Source of the DNA: JAJRTE01 sp964418585
Lineage (GTDB): Bacteria; Myxococcota_A; UBA796; JAJRTE01
Reading direction: 5' to 3'
Length of the DNA: 64,000 nucleotides
Assembly: GCA_964418585.1 (NCBI GenBank)
Contig: CAYQMG010000175.1
Coordinates: 7,733 to 71,732, forward strand
The first letter of the stretch is position 1. Every line of letters starts with the position of its first letter. The translations under genes were made by a program, and so were the position numbers. Below the pieces are notes generated by a model. It did no database searches. It had not been told where the DNA came from and saw only the letters and a list, made by a program, of their open reading frames with translations. Positions 8,436 through 17,804 of the stretch are shown here, one piece after another.

Positions 8436-9980
8436 ATGAAGTCGAGAAGGCTTTCGTCGCTTCTCCTGGTTATTGCGTTGGGCGTGCTGATTTTTCCCGC
8501 CGAGGAAGCCGCGGCGCAGAAAGCGCTGCGCTATGCCGAGGACCTCGCCCCTCGTATCGTGAACCCGTTGTTCACGACCACCATGTCCGAGATCCGGATG
8601 AACGAGCTGATTTTCGACAGCTTGTTTTGCGAGAATTACGAACTTCAGATGGTCCCTTCCCTCGTGCAGGACTATGTGTTCAAGAAAGGCGGGACCACGA
8701 TGGACCTCACCTTGCGGAGTGACATCAAGTGGCAGGACGGCACACCGCTCACCGCCAAGGACGTGGTCTTCACGATCAACGCCTACAAAAACAAGCGTAC
8801 ATTGAGCCCGAACGCCCGGCAGGTGGCATTCATCAAGTCGGCCACGGCCACCGGGGAACGTTCGGTGCACCTGGTGTTCGTGAAGCCCCAGGACTACCCC
8901 GAGCGACGGCTCGACTTCCAGATCTTGCCCGCCCACAAGTTCAAAAGCGGTAGCTACGTCAAGCGGAACGATCCGTTCAAGAACCGCCCCATCGGCACCG
9001 GCCCGTTCGTCCTGACCCATTTCGGGGACGACAACTCCATCACGTTGGAGCGGAATCAATATTATGGCAAGCAGGTATCCATCCCCGCCATCGTGATGAA
9101 GGAGATCCCGGACAAGAGCCAGCAGGCCAACCTGCTGAAGTACGAGAGCCTGGATCTGGTGGTGAAGGTTCTTCCCAAGGATGTGGCGGCCTTGGAAGAG
9201 AACCGAAAAATCGAACTCTATCCATACCAGACGAACTCGTGGTGGTATATCGGGTTCAACCTTCGGAACCCATTGCTCAAGGACCCGAGGATTCGGCGCG
9301 CCATTGCCTGCTCCATCGACATTGAGGAATTGTTGAAGCCGATCGGGACCGGGGACATTCTGTCCGGTCCCTATGTCAAGTCGAGTCCTTACTACAATCA
9401 CGACCCGGACGTGCAGCCGGCACACCTGGATTTGGCTCGTGCCGAGCAGTTGTTGATGGAGGCCGGATTTACGCGGGGTGCCCAGTACTGGGAGAAGAAT
9501 GGGAAGCCTCTTCAATTCAAGTTGACCGTTCCGAGGAACCAGGACAGTGCTCGAGAGGTGGTGCTGAATCTTCAGACCCAGCTTGCCAAGGCCGGGATCA
9601 AGCTTGACCCCAGTTGGGAGAACGATGCCAGTTGGAAGAAGAAGATCTGGCATGACCGAGCGTTCGACATGGTGTTGGCCGTCTGGACCTTTGACGCCAA
9701 GGAGGACATATACGAGCAGTTCCATTCGAAGGGAGCCAAGAACTTCGTCTCGTATCACAACCCCGAAGTGGATCGTCTCCTGGATGAAGGAATTCAGACG
9801 ATCGATCCGCAGAAGCGCAAGGAGATCTATCGCACAGTACACCGGATCCTGAACCAGGATCTGCCCTACATCTTCTTGTGGACTCTGGACAGTTACTCGG
9901 CCATTTCGACGCGCGTCGAGAACGTGACCATCCACCCGTTTGCCTACTTCACGTTCATTGACGACTGGGTGTTGAAGTAG
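8436..9980 (+). CDS. Periplasmic peptide-binding protein of an ABC importer (SBP_bac_5 family)
   Basis: The 514-aa product has a cleavable signal peptide (MKSRR...AAAQ) and the DppA/OppA-type fold. It shows an early INPLFTTT-like region, KWQDGTPLTAKDVVFT (the family signature around residue 100), FKNRPIGTGPFVLT, RRAIACSIDIEELL and a C-terminal RTVHRILNQDLPYIFLW. Such proteins bind di- or oligopeptides, or sometimes nickel or opines, in the periplasm and hand them to two permeases. Both permeases follow immediately (13 bp and 52 bp spacing). No ATPase gene follows, so coupling must come from elsewhere. Confidence 0.9.
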   Translation: MKSRRLSSLLLVIALGVLIFPAEEAAAQKALRYAEDLAPRIVNPLFTTTMSEIRMNELIFDSLFCENYELQMVPSLVQDYVFKKGGTTMDLTLRSDIKWQDGTPLTAKDVVFTINAYKNKRTLSPNARQVAFIKSATATGERSVHLVFVKPQDYPERRLDFQILPAHKFKSGSYVKRNDPFKNRPIGTGPFVLTHFGDDNSITLERNQYYGKQVSIPAIVMKEIPDKSQQANLLKYESLDLVVKVLPKDVAALEENRKIELYPYQTNSWWYIGFNLRNPLLKDPRIRRAIACSIDIEELLKPIGTGDILSGPYVKSSPYYNHDPDVQPAHLDLARAEQLLMEAGFTRGAQYWEKNGKPLQFKLTVPRNQDSAREVVLNLQTQLAKAGIKLDPSWENDASWKKKIWHDRAFDMVLAVWTFDAKEDIYEQFHSKGAKNFVSYHNPEVDRLLDEGIQTIDPQKRKEIYRTVHRILNQDLPYIFLWTLDSYSAISTRVENVTIHPFAYFTFIDDWVLK

Positions 9981-9993
9981 ACCTGGCTCATCC

Positions 9994-10950
9994 ATGCACC
10001 ATACGCTTCTGACCATTGCGCGCAAGCTTGGGTTTTTCGTTGCAGTACTCGCGGGTGTGAGTCTTGCCATCATCGCCCTGTCCCGGGCGGTTCCCGGAGA
10101 CGCCATCGACCAGATCACGGACACGCCGGAACACCGGGCGGAATTGGAGGCGATGCTGGGGCTGGACAGACCGCTGCTCGCTCAATACGCCCACTGGTGG
10201 GGTGGTGTCTTGCACGGGGACTTTGGGGAATCCTGGGTTTACCGGCAGGGAGCCCGGGTTTCCACCCTGATCCGGCCTGCTGCATGGAAGACGACCAAGC
10301 TTATCCTCCCGGCTCTAGCGGCCACCTTTGCTGGTGCGTTCCTGCTCATCGCCTTTTTTCAGTTCGACGGCCTCCCCAAGGTCAAGAAGGTGGTTCGATC
10401 GAGCGCCCACGTGCTTTCGGTCATTCCACTTTTCCTCATGGGCTATCTGCTCATCATGGCGTTCAACATACCGACGTTCGTCCTGATCGAACGCGGGGTG
10501 ATTGGTCGGCCGTCCTGGTTTGCGTTGCCGGGCGAGGAGGCGTGGCTGAAGTACGTTCTGGCGGTGGTCACGCTGGCCGTGGGCAACGGGACCCTGTCCG
10601 ATGTGCTCCTCCACCTCGAGGCGGAAGCCAACCAGTTGATCCGGCAGGAGTTCATGATATCGACGCGGGCTCGAGGGGGCAATTTCTGGTCCCATTTCAT
10701 ACCGAACATTCTGGTCCCGACGACCACCATTTTCGTGAACAAGGCCGGGTTTTTCCTCGGGGGGGTGGTGGTTGTGGAATACGTTTTCAATATCAACGGG
10801 ATAGGAATGATGATCTGGCGGGCCGCCAACCTGCGGGATGTTCCGCTGGTGATCGCCATCACGTTCCTGGTGGCCGCGTTGGTGGCGTTTCTTCACCTTT
10901 TCGGCGACTTGCTCCAGGTCGGAATTGATCCGAGGGTGAGGGAACAATGA
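9994..10950 (+). CDS. ABC importer permease, DppB/OppB type
   Basis: This 318-aa inner-membrane protein has the N-terminal amphipathic start and first helix of DppB-type permeases, about six membrane segments, and the cytoplasmic coupling (EAA-like) loop around RQEFMISTRARGGNFW, where the ATPase would dock. VPGDAID and the LLAQYAHWWGGVLHGDFGESW region (residues about 28-80) match the family's conserved N-terminal periplasmic loop. It lies 13 bp after the binding-protein gene and 52 bp before the second permease. Confidence 0.9.
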   Translation: MHHTLLTIARKLGFFVAVLAGVSLAIIALSRAVPGDAIDQITDTPEHRAELEAMLGLDRPLLAQYAHWWGGVLHGDFGESWVYRQGARVSTLIRPAAWKTTKLILPALAATFAGAFLLIAFFQFDGLPKVKKVVRSSAHVLSVIPLFLMGYLLIMAFNIPTFVLIERGVIGRPSWFALPGEEAWLKYVLAVVTLAVGNGTLSDVLLHLEAEANQLIRQEFMISTRARGGNFWSHFIPNILVPTTTIFVNKAGFFLGGVVVVEYVFNINGIGMMIWRAANLRDVPLVIAITFLVAALVAFLHLFGDLLQVGIDPRVREQ

Positions 10951-11002
10951 TCCGGCGGCCCCTCATGGGTCCGGGACACCGGGAGGAGAGATCGCGTTCG
11001 CC

Positions 11003-11830
11003 ATGTGGAACCTTCTGACACTGCTTCGCCGTCCCAAGGCCGCTTTCGGCATCGCTGTTCTGGTGAGCCTGACGCTCATCCGGATTTATGCAGCCATCTG
11101 GCCCTATGACCCGGTCGCCGACGTGGATGTGGCCCGGATCTTCGCCCCCATGAGCCTCGAGCATCCCCTGGGTACTGATCAAGTGGGTCGGGATATCCTC
11201 CTGAGGATTCTTCACAGCACCAAGGCATTCTACTTTCCCGGCCTGGCCGCATGTGCTCTGGCTGCGGTGGGCGGCATCGTGGGTGGAGGGCTCAGCGGTT
11301 ACTACGGCGGCGTTTTTGCTGGCGCGTTCCGGTATCTCACGGCTCTGATCACCGCGTTCCCACGGTTCATTTTGATCTTGCTTGTCTGCTCCATCGTGGA
11401 TGGGGGAATGTACCTCATTGCCGCGCTCACCGGGGTGGTCTACTTTCCCCAGGTGGCGGAGACGGTGTATCGGAAGGTGATCTACTTTCGTTCGACGGAA
11501 TTCATCGAGGCCGCCAAGGTGCATGGGTTGTCGGACGGGCGCATATTGTTCTATCACATCTTGTGGTACAACTGTCTGCCTCCCATTCTGAAGCACCTGC
11601 TTTATCTTTTTGGGTATGTCATTCTGATAGAAACCAGTCTTTCATACCTGGGAGGATTTGGTGTCCAGGAGCCTCTGCCCAGTTGGGGCAACATGTTGGC
11701 GCAGGCCAAGGACTATGTGCTGCAAGGGGAACATTTGATGTTTGCCTTTGGCCCGGCCGCTGCCATTCTCATCACGATCCTGGGTCTCCTTTCTCTGGGC
11801 GATGCGATCAACGAGTGGGGAACGAGATGA
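11003..11830 (+). CDS. ABC importer permease, DppC/OppC type
   Basis: The 275-aa protein carries DppC hallmarks: the short N-terminal tail and first helix, HPLGTDQVGRDILLRIL (about 54-70), the coupling loop EAAKVHGLSDGRILFYHIL and the final ETSLSYLGGFG...PSWGNML block. It pairs with the preceding DppB-type subunit to form the channel. The family norm is for one or two ATP-binding genes to follow; here the next gene (206 bp downstream) is an unrelated TPR/beta-barrel protein. Confidence 0.9.
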   Translation: MWNLLTLLRRPKAAFGIAVLVSLTLIRIYAAIWPYDPVADVDVARIFAPMSLEHPLGTDQVGRDILLRILHSTKAFYFPGLAACALAAVGGIVGGGLSGYYGGVFAGAFRYLTALITAFPRFILILLVCSIVDGGMYLIAALTGVVYFPQVAETVYRKVIYFRSTEFIEAAKVHGLSDGRILFYHILWYNCLPPILKHLLYLFGYVILIETSLSYLGGFGVQEPLPSWGNMLAQAKDYVLQGEHLMFAFGPAAAILITILGLLSLGDAINEWGTR

Positions 11831-11934
11831 GGAAGGAACGTTGTTGCGGAGAGATTGTCCTTGCCCGCTCGAGCACGATGTTGCTATCATCCGAGTGGTC
11901 GGGCGAGTGTGACGGGCCGTTCGGACCGCCCCTG

Positions 11935-11950
11935 ACCCCGCCGGCGGGGT
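11935..11950. repeat. Perfect 16-bp palindrome in the gap after the ABC permease gene
   Basis: ACCCCGCCGGCGGGGT reads identically on both strands. It lies about 105 bp after the permease stop and 85 bp before the next start. No T-run follows it on either side, so it is not a classic intrinsic terminator. It may be an operator or a transcript-stabilising hairpin. Confidence 0.45.
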
Positions 11951-12035
11951 AGGAGGGCCGGCTGGCCTGGACAGGACGCGCTGCTCCGGAGGACTGGAAG
12001 GAGTCGATTGTCGCATTCCGTGTCGAGAGGTGCTC

Positions 12036-13310
12036 ATGTTCACACGCCGGCAACTGGCAAGACTGATACCGTGGTCCCTGCTCCTGACCGTGGGCATGGG
12101 GGTGGTGGCTCACGCCCAGGATATCGAATTCGACACTGCGCTGGACCAGGCGCGGATCTACATCAAGAAGAAGTGGTACCGGGAAGCCATCAAGCAGCTT
12201 CGGCGGGTGATTTCCACCCCGGAAGGCCGGACCAGCTACGAGGCGCACATCCTGCTCGCACAGTCGTGTTTTCGTGAGTACGACATCGGGTGTGCAATCA
12301 AGATGACAGAGCGGGCGCGCACCTTGGCTCGAGGCCGCGACCAGAAGCAGGCGGCGCAGAATGTGCTGGAATACCTGCGTCGCAATTTTGGCAAGGTGGA
12401 GTTTCAGGCGGGTCCTGGTGAGCTTTCGGAGGGCTACCTGGAACTGGAGCGCCTGGATCCGATCCTGGACAAGGATGTCAAGGCCTACTACAAGGCCAAG
12501 GTGGAGCCTTTGGCGGACCAGCGGCGCACACTGCCCTGGATCATGTACCTCCCGTCCGGTCGCTATCGGCTCTACGGGCAGGAATTCGTGGTCGAGGGCG
12601 GAAAGGAAATGTTGGTCAACGCCGGGTTCAACGAGGAGAACTCGAAACCCAAGCCGGCAAAGAAGCCGCCGCCGCCTCGATTCGAAGGAATCGGTATCGC
12701 CCTCGAGGCTCGGGTGGGCGCCGGTGTCGCCCTCAGCACTTCCAGCGACGGGGGAACGACGAGCGGTGCCGTGGCAGACCTCACGGCGAGCTATGCCATC
12801 ACTCCCGCACTTGGTGTCGGCCTGTTTACCAAGTTCAACTACGACGTGGGAACCCCCTCGAACGCCGCCGTCACCTATGGCGCCCTGGCCACCTACCGAC
12901 TGGGGGTGACGGACCGAATCGCCCTCGTTTCCGCCCTCGGATACGGCCTCGGCGAAGGCCCGGCTGCGGTCTTCTCCGATTGTCGCGCCACCGTGGACGA
13001 GCAAACCGGGAATGAAGTACTCGTGTGCGCCGGTTCTGACGACACCGCAGGGAATATCTCGGCCACACTGGGGTCCTGGATCCATGGACCGCTCGTGCGC
13101 GCAGGCGTGGCCTACTCTCGCGTCACGCCAGGCACGATTCTCACCGGCAACCTGGGCGTTCAGGCCCATTATGCCCTCGTGGGCACCGTTGAAGATGGCA
13201 CTGGACATTACGTGGGGTACGAGGCCACCACCATCGAATACCGGGCGAACGGGGCAGCGGTTCATCCGGTTCGCGTGGAAGTTCTGGCCGGTGTCAACTT
13301 CACTTTCTGA
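12036..13310 (+). CDS. Exported protein with N-terminal helical repeats and C-terminal outer-membrane beta-barrel-like domain
   Basis: The 424-aa product has a signal peptide cleaved near AHAQD. Residues about 30-125 form TPR-like helices (KKKWYREAIKQLRRVI, EYDIGCAIKMTERAR). A Lys/Pro linker (KPKPAKKPPPP) leads to about 210 residues of alternating Gly/aromatic beta-strand sequence ending in Phe, the C-terminal signature of outer-membrane barrels. The ATG at 12036 has GAGAGG about 6 bases upstream; a GTG at 12030 is less well placed. It is likely an outer-membrane protein with a periplasmic helical arm. No named family is recognised. Confidence 0.7.
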   Translation: MFTRRQLARLIPWSLLLTVGMGVVAHAQDIEFDTALDQARIYIKKKWYREAIKQLRRVISTPEGRTSYEAHILLAQSCFREYDIGCAIKMTERARTLARGRDQKQAAQNVLEYLRRNFGKVEFQAGPGELSEGYLELERLDPILDKDVKAYYKAKVEPLADQRRTLPWIMYLPSGRYRLYGQEFVVEGGKEMLVNAGFNEENSKPKPAKKPPPPRFEGIGIALEARVGAGVALSTSSDGGTTSGAVADLTASYAITPALGVGLFTKFNYDVGTPSNAAVTYGALATYRLGVTDRIALVSALGYGLGEGPAAVFSDCRATVDEQTGNEVLVCAGSDDTAGNISATLGSWIHGPLVRAGVAYSRVTPGTILTGNLGVQAHYALVGTVEDGTGHYVGYEATTIEYRANGAAVHPVRVEVLAGVNFTF

Positions 13311-13338
13311 GCCATCTCGGAAATCCCAAAGGTGTCAC

Positions 13339-14487
13339 ATGATGTTGAAAGAACCTCGATTCCGGATGTGGACGCTCTCATTGTTGGCCGCCGCAATGGC
13401 ACCGGGGCTCGTTTTCGCTGGTGGATCTCCCCGCAGGATATCCGGCCCTCACGAAGGCAATTGCTTCACTCCCATCATTTCCCCGGACGGCAAGCACGTG
13501 GCCTACGAGGTCAACTACTACGAACGCCGGGTCATAGAGCTGTATATCCACGAGATCGCAAGCGGTCGCGAACACCAGGTGCAGGCGATGTCGGGAGGGG
13601 GTGGGCTGCTGATGGATTTCGGCAAGAGTGCCGGACAGAGCCAGGTCACCTACGAGCTTGCCTGGTCCCCCCAACAGCCCGGCCTCTATGCATATGCCAG
13701 CAGTGGAGGGGATGAAAACTTCGACATCTATCTTTCCGCCGGCGGAAGTATCACGTCCCACCCGGCTGCGGATGGCATGGCCGCCTGGTCCAGTGACGGG
13801 CAACTCATCGCTTTCACGTCTTCCAGGACGGGTGAAGGGGACCTGTATCTGATCGACATCAACAAGATCGAGTTGCCCCCAACGCAACTAACAGACGATG
13901 CAGAGTCCACCGAGTGGTATCCGACCTGGAGCCGGGTTGGCCGACGACTGCTGTTTGTCAAGCACTACTCAAAAGGGGGCGACAACCTCTATCTGATCAA
14001 CGACGTGACCGACCCGAAAGGGTCGATTGTTCAGTTGACGAACTGGCCATCGATTCAGACCAAGCCTTCCTGGTCCCCGAACGGGCGACAGGTGGCCTTT
14101 TACTCCAACCGTTCGGCCAAGGAGCGGTACGATATCTACGTGATGGATGCCCTGCCGGGAGCCACCCCCAAATTGGTTGTGGAAAACGTCGTCCCGAACG
14201 ACCGGCTGGGACCGACCTGGTCCCCGGACGGCAAGAAAATCATTGCCGTGAAAGACGACCCCGAGCATTTCAACCCGATCCGACTCGTTTCGGTGTCCGA
14301 TCCTTCCCGGTCGCGGGTCATCTCCACCGGCACCCAAAACAACGGAGACACCTTTGTCGTCACGTTGCCGGACGGGAAATCGTGGCTCGCGTTCACCGCT
14401 CAGGGACAGATAGGAGACAAGCGCAAGGCTTTCAAGCTTGCCTACATCTACCCGCTGGATGCCAGCGACCTCGCACCGGACTGGTAG
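13339..14487 (+). CDS. TolB-like WD40/PD40 beta-propeller protein, exported
   Basis: The 382-aa product has a signal peptide (to about FAGG) and five or six PD40 blades marked by ISPDGKHVAYEV, WSPQQPGLYAYAS, AAWSSDGQLIAFTSSR, SWSPNGRQVAFYSNR and TWSPDGKKIIAV. These are typical of TolB C-terminal propellers, which sit in the periplasm and bind partner proteins. The TolB N-terminal domain is absent, so it is not TolB itself. Tandem ATGs at 13339 and 13342 follow AAAGGTG. It lies 28 bp after the beta-barrel gene and may work with it. Confidence 0.82.
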   Translation: MMLKEPRFRMWTLSLLAAAMAPGLVFAGGSPRRISGPHEGNCFTPIISPDGKHVAYEVNYYERRVIELYIHEIASGREHQVQAMSGGGGLLMDFGKSAGQSQVTYELAWSPQQPGLYAYASSGGDENFDIYLSAGGSITSHPAADGMAAWSSDGQLIAFTSSRTGEGDLYLIDINKIELPPTQLTDDAESTEWYPTWSRVGRRLLFVKHYSKGGDNLYLINDVTDPKGSIVQLTNWPSIQTKPSWSPNGRQVAFYSNRSAKERYDIYVMDALPGATPKLVVENVVPNDRLGPTWSPDGKKIIAVKDDPEHFNPIRLVSVSDPSRSRVISTGTQNNGDTFVVTLPDGKSWLAFTAQGQIGDKRKAFKLAYIYPLDASDLAPDW

Positions 14488-14576
14488 AAGGACCTGTCTC
14501 CCGGTCGCGGGGGAGCATGGTTCGTCCTCGAGACCGGTCCCGGTCTGCTCCGGTGGTCCGACGTGGAGGGAACCTC

Positions 14577-15716
14577 ATGACCCCTGTGGCCGACGTCCCC
14601 CTGTACCAGGTCGAGCGCATTCTGTGTCCCACCGAGTACTCACCCGCCTGCGCACGGATCCTGCACATCGCCACCTCTCTCGCCGAGCACCTTGACGCGC
14701 AGGTCCGAGTTCTTCACGTCTGGAGAACCGACACCGAAGGGGTGGAGGTCGTCTCTGTGGTGCCCGGACACCGGGACCCGCTCCCCGGAAGCCACCCACC
14801 GGTTCCCTTGATCGAGGACATGCGGACCTTGATCAACCATGTCCCGCCGTCCCTTCGGCACCGGCTGTCAGGCATTGTGGCCCCCGGTGGTATTCGCCAC
14901 ACCATCCTGCAACAGGCCCATGACGCCCAACTCATCGTCATGGGCACTCGAGGCCTCACCGGACTGTCCCACGTGCTGCTCGGCAGCGTCGCCGAAAGCA
15001 TTGTGGCTCGAGCCCCTTGCCCGGTGATGACGACCCGACCGGACCCGCACCCAGCGTTTCCTCGAGCACGAATCGAGACACTCCCTGATGGACTCGAGGT
15101 GCTGATTCGCCCGATCGTCGCCGAGGACCGGGATCTGCTCCGGCGAGGTGTGGAGCAACTCTCGCCCGAGTCTCGATATCGGCGTTTCATGGCGCCGATC
15201 CGTACGCTGACCGATGCACAACTTGACGTGCTGACCAACCTTGACTACCGGGACCACATGGCCTGGGGAGCGGTTGCGGCCGAGGCGCCCAACGATGTCC
15301 CCATTGGGAGTTCCCGCTATCGACGCATCGAAGGGGAACCCGAGGTGGCCGAGGCAGCGATTGCGGTGGTGGACGCCTATCAGCGGCGCGGTATCGGGAC
15401 TTTGTTGCTGAAGGCACTCATGCGCTCCGCCGCTTCGAACGGGATCAAGTCGTTTCGCGGGTATGTGCTCAAGGACAACACACCGGTTCAATGCATGCTC
15501 GAGGACGCCAACGCCACCCTGGTTGCCGAGGAAGGAGAATGCCTCCAGTTCGACGTGGCCCTGCCCGAATCCGTGGAGGAACCTGAAGGGGACAGCCCAC
15601 TTGAGCGTGTGTTCCGGGCCATTGCCCGACGCATGACCGCTGGGCCGAGGGATGGGGAAGCAGGGGGGGACGGCCTCAAGACCGTACTGGAGGCCTACGC
15701 CCGCCTGTTCCGCTGA
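14577..15716 (+). CDS. Universal stress protein domain fused to a GNAT acetyltransferase
   Basis: The first 155 residues of this 379-aa protein are a UspA domain. It ends with an intact ATP-binding motif G-x2-G-x9-G-S (GTRG...LLGS). The rest is a GNAT domain starting at LIRPIVAEDRDLLRRGVEQLSPESRYRRF in the Pat/AcP-type style, with the acetyl-CoA loop QRRGIGTLLL. In known Pat enzymes a sensory domain (for example cyclic-nucleotide binding) gates lysine acetylation of proteins; here the sensor would be an ATP-binding USP domain, which is an inference. The ATG at 14577 has GGAGGG 6 bases upstream; the frame is open much further upstream but that part overlaps the TolB-like gene. Confidence 0.85.
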   Translation: MTPVADVPLYQVERILCPTEYSPACARILHIATSLAEHLDAQVRVLHVWRTDTEGVEVVSVVPGHRDPLPGSHPPVPLIEDMRTLINHVPPSLRHRLSGIVAPGGIRHTILQQAHDAQLIVMGTRGLTGLSHVLLGSVAESIVARAPCPVMTTRPDPHPAFPRARIETLPDGLEVLIRPIVAEDRDLLRRGVEQLSPESRYRRFMAPIRTLTDAQLDVLTNLDYRDHMAWGAVAAEAPNDVPIGSSRYRRIEGEPEVAEAAIAVVDAYQRRGIGTLLLKALMRSAASNGIKSFRGYVLKDNTPVQCMLEDANATLVAEEGECLQFDVALPESVEEPEGDSPLERVFRAIARRMTAGPRDGEAGGDGLKTVLEAYARLFR

Positions 15717-15775
15717 TCAATGTACCCGACCAACTTCGAGTTTATCTGGCGTGATGAACGCCTGCTCCCGTTGCG

Positions 15776-17608
15776 TCACATCACCTCTGGAGCCTCGATA
15801 CCGAGCAGATCGAGGCCTCGAGCGAGTACCAGGCTGGTTGCGTCGGAGAGTGCGAGTCGGCCCAATTGCAGGGCCTTGGTCTCGGCGCGGAGCACGCTGT
15901 GGTTGTGGTAGAAACGATTGAACGCGGCGGCCAACTCGGCGAGGTATTTGGCGACCATGGAGGGGCTCAGGGTGCGGGCTGCACCGGCCACTGTGGAAGG
16001 GAAGGCGAGCAGGATACGGGCCAGGTCCCGCTCGTCCTCGTTCCCAAGTGTGGCGAATCCGCCGGCAGCCTCGGCCATCTCGGGGCGAAGTCCCATCCGA
16101 TCTGCCTTGCGAAGAATGCTCCGAATACGTGCGTGAGTGTACTGGACGTAGGGGCCCGTGTCCCCGGTCAACTGGATCGATTCCTCGGGGAAGAAAGTGA
16201 ATTCCTTCTTCGGATTGTACTTCAACATGTAGTGCTTGATGGCGCCGAGACCGACCACGCGGGCCCGTTCATCCACTTCCGCCTGCCCCGGTAGGCGCTC
16301 GTCGTCGGTCGAGGTTTCCAGTGCCTTCTCCCGGGCCTTGGCAAACATTTCGTCCATCAAGTCATCTGCGTCCACCACGTTGCCCTTGCGTGTCTTGATG
16401 ATCCCGTCAGGCAAGAAGACCATCCCGTAGGAGAAATGTTGCAACCCGTCCGCCCACTCGAAGCCCAGCGCCTTCAAGGTGGCGAACAGCGCCTTCATCT
16501 GATGGTTCTGCTCGTTGCCTATGACGTAGATCGACCGTTCAGGGTGATAGTCCTCCCATTTTTGGACGGCCAATCCGATGTCCTGGGTGATGTAGAGCGA
16601 GGTGCCGTCGGAGCGCAGGAGCACCTTTTCTCCCAACCCCTTGCTCGACAGATCGATGGCCACGGACCCATCGTCCCGACGCACTACCACGCCGCGGTCC
16701 AGGGCATCCAGCACGATGTCTCGACCTCGTTGATAGAGATCGCTCTCGTGATACACCTTGTCGAAATGAACGCCCAGCCGACGGTAGGTCTCGTCGAATC
16801 CGGCATAGACCCACTCGTTCATCATCTGCCACAGCCGGCGGACCTCCTCGTCGCCGGCCTCCCAGCGTCGGAGCATCTCCCGGGTTTCGGCAACCAGCCG
16901 TGACTCGGATTCCAGCAGGGAGGCCATTTCCTCGGTCGGGACGCCTTCTCGAGCCAACCGGGCCTTCAGCTCTTCCTGCTCTTTTTCCAGCGCCTCCCCG
17001 AACGCCACGTAGCAGTCCCCCACGAAATGGTCCCCTTTTTGGCCACGGGACTCCGGCGTTTCCCCGGCAAACAGATGCTGGTACGCCCACATGGACTTGC
17101 AGATGTGAATCCCCCGATCGTTCACCAGGCACACCTTGACGACCTCATGCCCCACCGCCTCCAGGAGACGGCAGATGGACCACCCCAGCACGATGTTGCG
17201 AACATGCCCGATGTGGAGAGGCTTGTTCGTGTTGGGGGACGAAAACTCCACCATCGCCCGGTGGCCGGCAAAGGCTCTCGAGAATCCGTAGGGCGGATCG
17301 CTCTCCTTGACTGCGGTCACCAGTTCGCGAAACAACACCTCGGGACGAAACGTCAAGTTCAGGTAAGGACCCGCTGCCTCCACGCGCGCCAGGGAGGACA
17401 CCTCGAGCGCCTCGGCCAGTTCCGCGGCAATTCGGGCCGGCGCCTGGCGGAGGACCCGGGCGAGGGGGAATGTGGGCAACGACAAATCCCCCAGGTCCGC
17501 ACGCGGGGCAGGCTCGATCACCAGGTCGGGCAACGCCACGTCCCCATGCCGCTCGCGGAGTACCTGAACAACCGCCTGGATGATGTCATCGATCAGTGAC
17601 TGAATCAT
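15776..17608 (-). CDS. argS: Arginyl-tRNA synthetase
   Basis: The 610-aa class I synthetase charges tRNA-Arg. It has the ArgS N-terminal additional domain (1-100), the HIGH signature in NTNKPLHIGHVRN (132-135), the QDIG/NEQNHQMK catalytic region, the KMSKS-equivalent KTRKGN loop typical of many ArgS, and a C-terminal DALR anticodon-binding domain ending in ALSDATSLVLARGLDLLGIEAPEVM. The chosen ATG at 17608 matches the usual N-terminus; an upstream extension of 14 codons is unlike the family. It is convergent with the USP-GNAT gene, with only 59 bp between the stops. Confidence 0.96.
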   Translation of the reverse strand: MIQSLIDDIIQAVVQVLRERHGDVALPDLVIEPAPRADLGDLSLPTFPLARVLRQAPARIAAELAEALEVSSLARVEAAGPYLNLTFRPEVLFRELVTAVKESDPPYGFSRAFAGHRAMVEFSSPNTNKPLHIGHVRNIVLGWSICRLLEAVGHEVVKVCLVNDRGIHICKSMWAYQHLFAGETPESRGQKGDHFVGDCYVAFGEALEKEQEELKARLAREGVPTEEMASLLESESRLVAETREMLRRWEAGDEEVRRLWQMMNEWVYAGFDETYRRLGVHFDKVYHESDLYQRGRDIVLDALDRGVVVRRDDGSVAIDLSSKGLGEKVLLRSDGTSLYITQDIGLAVQKWEDYHPERSIYVIGNEQNHQMKALFATLKALGFEWADGLQHFSYGMVFLPDGIIKTRKGNVVDADDLMDEMFAKAREKALETSTDDERLPGQAEVDERARVVGLGAIKHYMLKYNPKKEFTFFPEESIQLTGDTGPYVQYTHARIRSILRKADRMGLRPEMAEAAGGFATLGNEDERDLARILLAFPSTVAGAARTLSPSMVAKYLAELAAAFNRFYHNHSVLRAETKALQLGRLALSDATSLVLARGLDLLGIEAPEVM

Positions 17609-17804
17609 GCGCTTCCTCGTCGTGTGCTCGCAATACCCCCGTCGCACCAACGCTGCCCGCCCTCAATCAGAGCCGGCCCACCGCGCGGGGCACGGACAGG
17701 CGCCCGGCAACCACGCCCGGACACGTCGCCCGTGTGAAACGACTATTCTAGTCCTGTCATTCAGGTGCCGCCACGAGAATTGCCCGGCGAGAGGAGCCGC
17801 CGCA

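Noticed and set aside
8367..10124. 585-codon minus-strand ORF opposite the ABC binding-protein gene
   Set aside because: The opposite strand encodes a clear SBP_bac_5 protein; the shadow arises from high GC.
11808..13265. 485-codon minus-strand ORF opposite the TPR/beta-barrel gene
   Set aside because: It lacks a start signal, and the plus strand has a signal peptide and barrel pattern.
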